64,000 bases of DNA from the NCBI RefSeq assembly GCF_014905175.1, contig NC_057793.1, positions 10,168,001-10,232,000 of the forward strand. The letters run 5' to 3'. The notes under the pieces were generated by a model. It was not told where the DNA came from, did not search any database, and saw only the letters and a program-made list of their open reading frames with translations. The translations under genes and the position numbers were made by a program. Of this stretch, positions 50,201 to 61,600 are shown in pieces. Source of the stretch: Aphidius gifuensis (taxonomy: Eukaryota > Arthropoda > Insecta > Hymenoptera > Braconidae). How positions within the stretch are numbered: the first letter of the stretch is position 1; each line of letters opens with the position of its first letter.

Positions 50201-53200
50201 TAGTTTATTTAATAATTCTTAAATCAAATGTAAAATTTTTTATTGATTATTTTTCAATCATTCTAACAATAGATTAATCGATTTACCGATTTTTTCAATA
50301 CAATAGATTTGATACGGAAAAATATTTCAAAATGTTAAGTTTTATTTTACTTAATTGTTTATTTATTTATTTATCCAATTATTTATTTTCTTACATTCAT
50401 ATTTGTAGAGAAAAAAGTGGTTAATATGGATATTTTTTTTTACAAATTTATGTAAATTTACTTTAAATAAAATGTAAGTATATATTTATTTAAAATTTAA
50501 TTTATATAGAGTTAATTAATATTTATTAAAAAAAGGTTAATAACCGTAAATGGTGAGAAATACAAAAACAGGATTATGATTTATTTTAATTACTTTAATT
50601 TTATTTTAGATTTAATTTATTTTAAATAGAAAAAAAATAAATAAAAATAAAATCATGTATTTTTTTTTTTTTTTTTGGTATTTAATTTTTACTTTTCCTG
50701 GTTTTTTTTTTGTTTAGTAAATATTCAATATAATTATTTGTATATGTATGCAAAAATTAAGTAGTGCATAAGTATAATTTTTTTAAATATATCGTTATTA
50801 TTAAAATAAATATGAAAAATTTTATTTTTCAAAAGTTTATTTATTTTATTTATCACATCACAGTTATTTATCTTTGCGTGTGAATGATTCAATCATCAAC
50901 AAATATATCAAGATAAAAGTTTAGTGTGTATATTTAAAAATAACAAAATGATTTATTTCGTTTTTTAAAATATAAAAAGAACAAAAAATTTATTGTTACT
51001 GTTTTTTTTTTTTTTTTTTGTATTTATAATTTATCCATACAAGAAAAAAATTTACTGGAGCCCATTATTATTAACTTTTGCTTGTGCAACCTGGATATTT
51101 TTAGGTAATAACATATAAGACAAAATTCAGTATAATGAATTTAAATTTACTGTCAGTTAAACAGCAGTCAATGCATACTTATAATAATAATAAAAAAAAA
51201 AAACAAAAAACAAGTAAGAAAATTGCATGATATTTTGAAAGAAAAAAAAAAAAATTTATTCAACTTTTATAATGCGTGTGTCTTTATGTATTTCTTGGCA
51301 AAATAATAATAAAAAAAATTAAATGGGCTATAAATCAACGGGGCCTAAAATTGACTCAGATCAATAAATACTAAAAGTGTATATATTTAGTTGATACAAC
51401 CAAACAGTTAGGGTCCTCGTTATGTGTTATCTCACCGGTATTATACGATCTAGTGTGATATTTTAAACAACGCGACAAACCAGACGGACTCACCAATTTT
51501 ATTTCTTTATTTTTCATCTTTATTTCTAGCTTTAATAACTTTAAGATAAATATATTCCTTTTTTCTGGTTCCTGGTGTGTTGTTATTGTCTTTTTTTAAT
51601 TTTATTTTATATCATGTTACAGAATTATATTTGCATATATTAGAAAAAATAAATAATTTTTTAAAATTTTATTCTTTATATATAAATTTAAATTTATAGT
51701 AATGGTACAATAATTACTATCATATTAAATCAGAAAATTTATAAAAGTCAATAAGACATTTACTTGGTTCCAAAAAGGATTTCACCAATTTCAAATAATT
51801 TTTGATATGTTGGTATTTTTATTTAAATTTGTCGAGCTATAATGGGTGATGGCATTGTTAAAAAATTCTTTGTCAAAGTTTACAAACGATTTAACGAATG
51901 ATCCACCGAAAAAAATAATAGTTTATAAAATGATTAACTAACCTTATTTGTATCTTGTTGTTGAAGCAATTGTTCCCTAAGGAACTGCAATTGTAATATC
52001 ATTTCCGAGAGTCGTCTCTCTTTTTCAGCAAAACTTTCGGCGCAAAGGACCCTGTGTAGGGCCGCAGCACCGTCTTGATTACCTTCCGTGTTCGTTAATC
52101 TTCCGTTGCCGGGTGGTGATGGTGCCAGACTATTTGATAAGCTGCTATTTCCACTACTGAAATCAATTTTTCAAAATATAAATAAATTTAAATTTTAACA
52201 GTTAAAATTATCTTTACATACATATAGATGATTGAAAAAGCTTTTGTCAACTATAAAAAAAATAAAGCAAAAAAAAACATTACTATTCCTAGTAGAATAG
52301 TATATAAAGTTGGTCGATAGACACAGGGTTGGCCAAGAAGACTGGGGGGTGAATTGGAGGTCAAGCTGAGTTTGTGAATAATAAAAAAGGTCGCGGCCGC
52401 GCAATCTCTGCAGCATATTTACACCAGTGATGGCTCCCTGGATATTTTAACCACCCTTTTCTACCACCCTTCAATGTTACTCTTTTCTTTCTAATTGTTA
52501 TCTTTCTTTTATTTTTTTTACTTTGAAAAAAAATTGAAAAAAAAAACATTTTGTACTCTACTGCTAGTCTTCTTTTACATCAGAAATAAAAAGATACGAA
52601 ACACACGAATAAGTTATACTGAGTAACTATTATATGACAACACACACACATACACAATTTTAATGTAAATGTGACCTGAGAGTTTTTTTATTTTTTTTTA
52701 TTTTGCAAGTCTTTCATCGTTGTCGTCACTATCATAAAACTCTTTATTATAAAAAAAATGTCACATTTAAATAATACGGGTCAAAATGAGAAACAGTGTA
52801 TCTACATATTGAAATATAAATATATACAACTGTATTAAATATTAATAATATTTAAATTAATTTTTAATCATTTAATTTGTCAAATAACAATAATGGATTT
52901 GTGTATTAAAACTAATATTATCGTGTTAAATAATGACACTATAATTATATGATAATTGTTGGCTTGTAAAATAGTTTTGCAGATATATAAGCTCTTTAAT
53001 AAATAAATATAATTATGATCGGTTGTAAGATAATACCTTTTTCTTAAAACTCAAGAATGAAAATATTGCAACTCATATATTTTCAAGGATAATAATTAAT
53101 GCAAAAGTGGATAATTATTATTATCATTATTTAAAAGACAAAAAAAAATGATAAAACTTAATGATCATTAGCAAAGAATGTATATCGAATAAAAGCCCAT

Positions 53201-55630
53201 GACTGTAAAGTGGATGCATTTGTATTTTTTTTAGGCCTGATAAAATCAATGATAAAAAGAATGAAAAATAAATTTAAAAAAATAATAACAAAAAGCTGTG
53301 TGTATGTATTTTTTTTTTTCCTTTTTTTTTGTGTCTAGCGATCTCTATACTTTTGCGAATGCTATAACAAAAAGTCTATTATTCTAAAAATTTTTTATTT
53401 TTTTTTTTTTCAATTTATATACTGCTGATGAAATTCAAGAGCTTATTACTCACAAGACGATGCATGTAAAAAAAAAAAAAAAGGAATTTTTAAACTCTTC
53501 TGAGATCTTGCTTTTTTTATTATAAAATAAATACATATGAACATAATGCAACTTTGTATGATTTAATTCATATTGTGCTACTTTTCTCATCAAGAGATTT
53601 CTTTCATTTCATTTGAATAAAAAAAATAAAATAATAATTTATATATTTTCCATTATGATTACAATGATATATATAAAATAAATGAGTTGTTAATTTTTAT
53701 GATATTATTTGTAATATATTTTATTATTTAATGTGTCATCTATGACTATAGTAATTTACCACGGGGCAGGTACAAAACTCTTGAAAATTTGTGTATTATA
53801 TTTTTAGATTTAAATTCTTATTTTTGATGATAGAGTGGGAATGATATATTTTATTTTAAATGACATTATGTTGAACAATTTCCAGAATACATTTTTGCTA
53901 ACTAAAATTATTATGTATATATGTATTAATGTGTAAGTGTATATAAAATATGTTGTGTGATACTGAGTTGAGTTGGGATGTTGTCAACGGAAAAGCCATT
54001 TTATGCTGAGACTTTGACAGAGTGCTGCATGAAAATTTTTTTCATTCTAGTCTTGGTGGATTATAGTTTATATTTATTTTTTTCTTTACTTAAATTGAAA
54101 AAGTCCTGGCATTGAAATTGAACTAAATTTTATTGATAATTTTTGCTGAAATATTTATATCTGTTATTATTATTATTAATGATTTAAATAATCGATAAAC
54201 TAATTTATTATTTTAAATATTCCTTTTCAATTTTAAAACCAGATGAAAAATTATTAAATTAAATTTCCAATTACCAAATGCATCATGAAAATTCTCCTAT
54301 TTGAAAAAAAATAATAATATAAGTCTACAAAAAATTTTAACAGTTTAAAATAACACTATCATTTAACGTCACAATTTTAAACAAAGACACGTTCTTGGCT
54401 AAAAATAATCTTCATCAAAGTAAAACAAACAAAAAAAAAGGACCAAATAATAATAAAAGAAAAAACAAATAAACTATCAATCGAATTTTTAAGTAAATAT
54501 TAAATAAAACAATTTTTAGATATCATCAAAAAATATCTACAATTCTTATCAGTACGTCTGGTGATAATCTGCAAACCAAATCCAGCAGGCCCCTTGTCGC
54601 CCTTAATAAAACAAACTAAACAAGCTTTTAAAAAAATAAAAATAAAAAAAATTATCAACTTTTCATTCAAAGATCTATTTCCTCAGGTTATTTTTTTTTC
54701 ATTGTTTATATATTTATATTTTTTTTTTCTATACTATTATAAACTGACCTATGTGTATTGTGATTGGTTGAATTTGAAGATAATGAAGTTGGTGGTGGTT
54801 GTGATGTTGGTGGTGTACTTCTGTTGTCATCTTGCAATGATAAAGATCCACTATTCATTTTACAAGTAAGTCTCTTTAATACGTCATCCATGGATCTTTT
54901 ACTACCAGCTGCTGCAGGAATTCCACCGTTGTTTATATTATTGTTATTATTATTATTATGTGTTACAGTATTATTATTGTTATTATGATAATTTTGTTGT
55001 AAATGATTGTAGTACTGATCATTTAGTGATTGTATTACTGGTGGTGGTGAACCACAATCTGATAAACTTGCTAATTGTTCTTGTCCAATTAAATTTGTTG
55101 CGTTGTTATGATTATTATTATGATGATGATATTGATGACTATTATTGTTGTTATTATTATTATTACTACTACTATTATTATTATTGTTAATATTATTATT
55201 ATTATTATGTGAATAGTTATTATTTTGTAAATTTGATTGTTGATAATTTTGATTTGTTGTCTCTTGTATATTTTGATGATAATGAAGCCTCTGTCGCTTG
55301 GCTGATGGTGGTGAATTTGGTGATATTGATAATGGTGAATCTTGATATTCTGGTTCACTCGTTGTTTCTGGTGATGAACAAACTGATGATTCACAATCAC
55401 CACCACTTATTGTTAATCTTTGATTTGAATAACAATTATCTTGTAGACGTTCAGTAATATCTTCAATTGGTATTCTATTGTCAATTAAATTACCAATTGG
55501 TGGTAATTCATTAATATCCGTAATTGACGTTGTATCTTCTTCTTCTTCAGCACCCGTCAATGTTACCGCACCGCCCCCGCCCTCCGATAGCTTCGTTGGT
55601 GGCGATTTCCTCTTAGAGGACATCCTTAGT
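31742..55630 (-). CDS. SoxD: SoxD HMG-box transcription factor (SOX5/6/13; Sox102F-like), six coding exons
   Basis: Coding exons on the minus strand are 54749-55623 (exon from 55630), 51943-52156, 33704-33991, 33029-33620, 32317-32517 and 31742-32229. All have GT/AG borders and phases that join to 2658 bases, 885 residues. Order of parts: MSSKRKSPPTKL start; acidic and Asn-rich N terminus; a leucine-zipper coiled coil (RRLSEMILQLQFLREQLLQQQ, exon 2); a Gln-rich second helix (exon 3); PLNLTKPK at about 508-515, like the CtBP-contact motif of SOX6; a VKEE sumoylation-type site near 592; an HMG box at about 688-764 (KRPMNAFMVWAKDERRKIL). The HMG box is split by an intron after ISKILG. SoxD proteins lack a strong activation domain, dimerise through the coiled coil and act in neural and other development. 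Intron 2 is 18 kb. Confidence 0.93.
32317..32517 (-). CDS. SoxD: SoxD coding exon 5: HMG-box first half
   Basis: It opens in phase 2 (WRDQSYKVPEDITEKAK after a split Met codon), reaches HIKRPMNAFMVWAKDERRK and ends in ISKILG at a GTAAAA donor. The intron therefore splits the HMG box. Confidence 0.93.
33029..33620 (-). CDS. SoxD: SoxD coding exon 4: linker with PLNLTK and VKEE motifs
   Basis: It begins at an ATG directly after TTTTCAG (phase 0) and ends CAA-CAC-A at GTAAGA. It is low-complexity, rich in Ser, Pro, Ala and His, with a run of Ala (AAAAAVAAVE). Continuity of phase with both neighbours supports it. Confidence 0.88.
33704..33991 (-). CDS. SoxD: SoxD coding exon 3: Gln-rich helix
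   Basis: It follows GTTACAG and reads TYPSHMAVDSQKQMEMQRLQ ... EQMMQQHNSIQELQAQITKG, then MFLPFLDQLRGLP and a Ser/Thr-rich end before GTAAAT. This parallels the second coiled-coil/Q-box region of SOX5 and SOX6. Confidence 0.88.
38309..38590. repeat. MITE-like repeat, partial copy
   Basis: It opens ggttagtcactgg and contains gatgattcacatgaaatcac, agagaatcatgtccatcactg and gaaaaccatt. These match 62310-62380 of the copy with both ends. The right end is not recognisable. Confidence 0.6.
40880..41340. repeat. Degenerate TGACTACACC-type repeat interrupted by a CGGAGAAA-type block
   Basis: Repeated words such as gactacacc, ctacatgctgctacacc and accatgactac occur at about 40905-41005 and again at 41220-41330. 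The segment between (41060-41215) is rich in tttctcc and cggagaaa words, the second repeat family of the window. Confidence 0.55.
44955..45005. repeat. GATC-rich degenerate repeat, copy 2
   Basis: It contains aaacctgatctgttttggat followed by caggatcagacg. It is a short copy of the family seen at 17860 and 46150. Confidence 0.55.
46150..46790. repeat. GATC-rich degenerate repeat, large cluster
   Basis: At least three blocks (46150-46250, 46520-46615, 46655-46790) are built of variants of ggatcagg, gcctgatc and tcaggattggatc. The consensus word CCTGATCAGG is its own reverse complement. Unrelated AT-rich DNA separates the blocks. Confidence 0.7.
51943..52156 (-). CDS. SoxD: SoxD coding exon 2: leucine-zipper coiled coil
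   Basis: The 214-base exon lies between TTTCAG and GTTAGT. It reads SGNSSLSNSLAPSPPGNGR ... LHRVLCAESFAEKERRLSEM and on through the heptad Leu/Ile pattern to QQQDTNK. The AEKERRLSEMI part corresponds to AEKERQLSTMI in vertebrate SOX5/6. It is a short exon isolated by an 18 kb and a 2.6 kb intron. Confidence 0.9.
52157..54748 (-). other. SoxD intron 1 of the coding region (2.6 kb)
   Basis: No exon was seen. It is AT-rich, with a GC-richer patch at about 52310-52450 and a CA run near 52640. Confidence 0.6.
54749..55623 (-). CDS. SoxD: SoxD coding exon 1: start codon, acidic and poly-Asn N terminus
   Basis: An acceptor (TGTTGCAG) ends at 55631. The ATG lies 7 bases into the exon at 55623, so the 5' UTR is spliced. 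The exon has an acidic stretch (GAEEEEDTT), Ser/Pro clusters, then long Asn runs with His and Ser. It ends ...NHNTHR at the donor GTCAGT. SKRSMDDVLKRLTCKMNSGS near the 3' end is well-formed, non-repetitive coding sequence. Confidence 0.88.
54935..55215 (-). repeat. Trinucleotide-rich poly-Asn coding tract in SoxD
   Basis: Runs of AAT/AAC codons encode several blocks of 5-8 Asn, broken by Ser, His and Tyr. On the plus strand this appears as ATT/GTT microsatellite. Such tracts expand and contract easily. Confidence 0.8.
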
Positions 55631-58600
55631 CTGCAACACAAGCGCAAACGACAGAGGCTGAGTTTTTTGTTTTTTTTAATCCAAAATTTCATTTTTTTGA
55701 TGTTTATCTAATTTATTATTTATTCATTTATATATATATATATTTTTTTTTTATTTTAATCTAATTTATTAACAATAAAATTCGTTCAATAATCAGTGGA
55801 ATTTTTAGAAAGTTTTTTTTTAATTAAAAAAAATTAATGTATTATTTAATATAAGGTGGTATAAAGAAAAATAGTTTATTTTAAACAATTTATATTTATA
55901 ATTGAGAAGGAAAAAAAGTATTTTAATTTTTTATATATCAACATGTCAACATAGTTTTTTTTTATTTGGATAAATACATGCGGTTATTAATAAATCGATG
56001 TGACCCAATCTGTTGAAGGAAATTGAGATGTGATATTGTCATGGCTCAGTGAATATTCAATGGTCACTCCTTAAAGATTTATATTATAAATACACAAACA
56101 TATAGTGATATATGTGAACCCGTAAAATTTATATATATATATTGACTCGATGTTTGAAGTAAATCATGAAATACATTTGCTTTTTGAACATAAAATCTTT
56201 GGTACTAATTTGCTAGTTTTCAAGTTAGTGTTGATCCATTAATTTCCGTTTTACAAATTACTATATCTAAATTGTGCAATTAGTTTTAATTAATTGTAAG
56301 AAAATCCAAAAATATATATGAATTTAAATATTTTTCAATGTATATATTTGCCCTCATGAACCTAACACGCGAAAATCATGTATAAAAATTGAAGAAAAAA
56401 ATACTCAGAAGCATTTTAATTTGTACCCGAAAATTTAAAGGGTTGAGAGTGACTTTTTTGATTTTAAAATTGCTTAAAACAATTAATTTCTGTTAATAAA
56501 TTAATAAATATTAATTTAACATTGTTTTTTAATTTGTATTTTTATTTTTTATTGAAACAAAAAAAGTGTATAAAAATATCAAATTATAGTATTTTAGGAA
56601 AATGTTAAATTTCTCTTTAAAAATCTTTAAGAAAATTAACATTTAAAATTCCGTTTTGTAAATAAATAATAACTGTATTTTGTGCCTCTTTCAATTTTAT
56701 TGTATTAGAAATTTATTATATTTTTTTTTTGTATACATTATATTAATAGTCAGACCCCTACATATTTATAATTCAACGACTTTCAAAGTAACGATAATTT
56801 TTAATATTTGAAATACATATAATAAAATTTTTTTTAAATATTTTGTTGTTTTTGTTATATATAGTATTTAGTTTATTATTACATAATAAAAGTCGTAGTA
56901 GATTGACTGTTATCATTTGACTGATGTATATATAAATGATAATTGTGTTGAAAATTTTGTAATGATCTTTAAACTGATGTTTGATTGAGAGTGTACATAA
57001 TCATATTAAATGTGTCTATGTATTAATGAACTCTTTGCAATCGTAACTTGGTATTTTCATGTATTATGCGTACATATATTTTTTTAATTATTATCATAAA
57101 CTTATCGCCGAGTGTGTAAGGTCAATAAGGTCGTCATCTCATCGTCTCGAGTTTTGTTTAAATACATATTTGGGATTTTGATATATACATAAACTTTTTT
57201 TTATGAAATGATTTTTCATATGATAATAAAATTTTTTAAATTCAAAGAAGCTTTAAGCAATTTTTTTTTTTTTTTCAATTTTGAAATTTTTATTAACTAA
57301 TTACACTTGATATCATTTCCATACAATGTATACAAAATTATGTGATGACATGAGTACGTTTATATAATATGATAATGACGCTTTGATATTGTATGATTTT
57401 TTTTTTAATCCAATAATTATTTCATCATGAGGATATCTTTATTTTATTTTTTTATGATTACTATTGTAAGAAAAAAAACTTGTAAAAATAAAAAATAATA
57501 AAATAAATTTTTAGATTACAATAACAGAATTTAAAAAATATTTTTAAAAGACATTACCAGATGCCAATCTAGGGTGAAGACTCACCATGTAATTTGAGTC
57601 AACAGAAAATACAAACACAGACGAAAAACAAAATAATGAAAATTCAAGATTATTTTCCTTTCAATTAAATTACTATAGTAACTCTATATAAATGTATTTT
57701 TAAAATTTTTGTTTTGATAATTAATTTATATTTAGCTTTATAGTTCATTTAACTTTTAATATTTAATTTTTTTCAATAGTATTTTCTTTTGTATATATAT
57801 TGTGGTTTTTGCGTGTGTAAAAATTATGATTTATTAAAAATTACTTAATAAAATGACTTGCAAGACAAGATATATATGTGTGTATGAATTCACAACGGCT
57901 TATCTCCATTCATTCGGTTGAGGCTTATTCATTGATGAACGGGAACAACGGCGTGTTGTTAAAAGTCTGACCATCTCCCTTCCTCTACCTCGATCTGTAT
58001 GATTTTTTTTTTTTTTGCTATCTCTGTACGAAAGGCGTCTCGTATATGATACTTCTTGCTTTCTCAGACTCAATTCAAAATACATTAAATGTATATAAAA
58101 AAAAAAAAAAAAAAGAACAAGGCTAAATCGTATCGTTTACCGTTCAAAGAATAAAGCAACATTGTTCGTAATATTTATTCTTAAAAAAAAAATTCAAAAA
58201 ACAGAGTAATACAAAAAAAAAAAAAAATTATCTAAATAATAATAACAATGATAAATTGTCTGTGTCGAATTACGAAAGCAGAGAAGATTCTTACGAGAGA
58301 ATAAAATTGAGTAAAAAAAAATAATTATTAATTGTATATTATGAAATTACAAATTTATGTTTATTTGTATTATGTTCATTCAGAGATGGTTTTTTTTTTT
58401 GATTCTTTGAAAAGAAAATAATAATGTAATTGGAAATGTACGTAATGTGCCAAAGTATTATTTAAAATTTTTTTTTTTTATCAGTGAAAGGTCGTACATC
58501 CCAGTTAACTCACATGTGATAAAATGTATCATTGAGAAAAATATTATAATGGCTATATGTATATTAGAGGCACTGTATTATCTCAGTGATGGTTTTAATC

Positions 58601-61600
58601 CAGATTAAAATTATTAAATTTGTCTTACAATTACTATACGTCAGTTTGATAAATGCATATAATTATATTTACACAAAGAGTATCATTGAAATGAATTTAA
58701 TTGAATTTTATAACAATTTTTTTAAATTTTTTATCCAGAGATGAATTGTTATTTTATTTTTTTCGAGGTATATGTATTTTTATATAGGGTTTAAATTTAA
58801 ACTGTCAATTTATTTGGAGTTTATTTTTTAGATAAAATGAATTTATTTTTGTTTGTTTTTAATTTTTAATAATTGTTGTATGAAATATGAAAATTTTTAT
58901 CGTAAAAACAAAGTTTAAAATATCTTGAAAGAGTGATTTGATTGACCTTTAGATTAAAGCTTATTCAAAAGTATGTATTTTTATATTGTTACTCCGAAAA
59001 AACACTTGAATATATTTGGAGTGAACTGACAGCAAAAGTTTATTGATAATTTTTGTTTTTTTTTTCAAAACAATCTACAGTTTTTTGAAGATAAAATTTC
59101 AAATTAGCTCATCAGTATTGAAGAGTTATCAGCAAAAAAACATTGATTGTTTTTTTTGGTATTTCATAATTTTATTTGTAAAAAACAAACTTTAAATAAT
59201 TCAATTATAATCATATTTCAAAAAAATATATTTATTTTTAAATATGACCTAATTTTACATAAATTCATAATTGATTCATGGTATCAACTATTTACAATGT
59301 TTTTATATACCAAACGAATTTTAAAAATTTTTATCAAACACTAGTTTATTTTTAAATTAGTAAATTTAATAGTCATGTGACTTGAGAAGTAGATGATTTA
59401 AAAAACAATTTACAAATCTGTTATTTCTTTTTAAAAAATCATAAATAAAAATTAACCAGGTTCATAAAAACTCCAAAACTTTTGACACTATGACAATCAA
59501 TTTCAAACCCGAATCTTAAAAATTTTTTGTTACTTTTTTATCTGTATATTTTTCAAATTTTAACTAAAAATCTATTTAAAATTTCAAGTTATTATTGGTA
59601 TTTATTTTATTTTTCTTTTATTCCGTTATTCATCTTGTGTGTTTTATCCCGTCGAGTATTATACAAACGAAAGTCGTAAGCTTTTGGTTCTTGACTTTCT
59701 ATTAGTAGCACAATGGGAATATGTTGTTTTTTTTTTTTTTCTATTTTATTTTTTTAATTTAGTTTTATTTTTCGTTGGCATCTGTTTGGGCTCAAGTAGC
59801 ACCACAGCTCAAGTTTGTAAAAGAACCACTGTTAAACAAGGGGTCTCAGAGACGAAGAGGGTATATATTTTTTAAACACAAAATACACGTATATATACAA
59901 AAATTTCATCACAACGATTTCCGTCATATTTTTCAACCATGGGAAGATATTAAATTTAAATTTTTTTCTATATATAAATATTTTTTTTTTTTGTTTCTCT
60001 AGTCTTTATTATATTCATATTATTATTATTTTTTTTTTTTCAAAGAAAAAAAGCATATGACAAGTGCAAAAGAAGAAAGCTCAGTGAGTATATGTTGCAA
60101 AGTCATATCGTTAGTATTTTTTTCATAGAAGCGACGCACGGAATATGCTCTCGCAATAATAGAGTCCCAGTCATAAAGTCACTTCTTTTGATGCTACCTC
60201 GACCGATCTCTGTTTATGTATAAAATAAAAAAACATAAACCACACCCACATTCAAATTTTTTATTCACGTATTTTTTATATTTTCAAATTTTAAGCCACA
60301 AAAAAAAATGTAACTCTTTTTATTATTTTCATTTGAATTTTTTCATAATTTTTTAAAAATCATATAGCTTTCAAATTAATAGATGTAGACACTACTAAGT
60401 TGATTTAAAAAAAGCATCTTTTTAATATCTACAAAATCATATAAATTTATTTTTTTTTTCAAATAATTATTTGAGTCTTAGATTGACACAAAAATGATAT
60501 AATCTTTGAACCAGAAAAAACTGGAAAACAGAGACCTGCAAGGTTGGTTACTAGAGCATAGAAAATTTAGAAACTTGGAACCGAAATCGAAATGGGCGTT
60601 ACCGAAATCTCTTTTTTTATTTCGTTCTAAACAAATTAATATTATTTTACCGTTACATATTGAGGGGATGATAAAATTATCAACTTGAAATTTGAGTTTT
60701 TTTTAAGATCTTTTTTGAACTAAGTTATTTTTTTTTTATATAAGAAGAGAAACACCCCTCGAAATGAGACAGATATTGATGAATGACTTTAGTCAGAAAT
60801 TTAGTAAGTTAAATATCAAATTTCTCCAAGTAGATGCTATAATTTTTTAGATACGATAGCAAGACAACAGATGCTAAGTTCAAAAATCACATAAAAAAAT
60901 AATAAAAAAAAAAAAACATGAAAAATATTTATTATATTAATTGTCTGCTGTCGTATATAAATTATTTATATTTGAGAGGTTCATAAAAAATAAAAATAAC
61001 ATAATCAGAAATATTTAGATATAGGTATAATATTTTTTCTATTGTCGTGTAGTCTTGAAAAGAAAAAAAATTATTTGGATATTTGTACTAACGAGCAAAT
61101 CGATTAATAAGACCAAAGTGGAGAGATATTAATTTACGCTGCGGGAAATCGCAAAGATGAAATTAATCATTTGCTTGTTTATCACGTGACGAGGGAGTCA
61201 CACTTTTATTAAGAAAAAAAAAAAAAAATTAAAAATATATACAGAATCGTGACCAAATACGATACATCTTGTCGTCGAAGTCTCTCGGAAAAATTGCTCC
61301 TCATTCATTCCGATCGAAAAAAAAGAAAAAAAGGTAAAATATATATACGAAAAAAAAAAAAAAAGAACCACTGGCTATTTATTAAATTCACATATTCTCG
61401 TGTATATATGAATACTCGATAATTGTCCATACCTAATCATACAAACATAAAATAAATATATTCATTTTTTAATTTTATTGTATTGTTATTTTAACTGATC
61501 AAATAAATTCATGTATTTTAAATATTAATCAATTTTCTCAATTTGATTTGTAGTTTATAATATACCACATAGTGATTTCCGAAACGTGTTAAACATATTG

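Larger units (their letters stand above)
34001..51942 (-). other. SoxD intron 2 (18 kb), mostly AT-rich
   Basis: No coding exon was found inside. The intron holds three dispersed repeat families. It also has several less AT-rich islands, near 34590-34830, 36860-37090, 37220-37280, 38660-38970, 40030-40160, 44510-44830, 48055-48140 and 48770-49060. These stand out from the surrounding DNA and are candidates for regulatory elements of this developmental gene. Confidence 0.5.

Noticed and set aside
54764..55457. Several frames in the SoxD N-terminal exon on both strands
   Set aside because: They are alternative readings of AAT/ATT trinucleotide tracts; only the frame starting MSSKRKSPP splices in phase with the coiled-coil exon.
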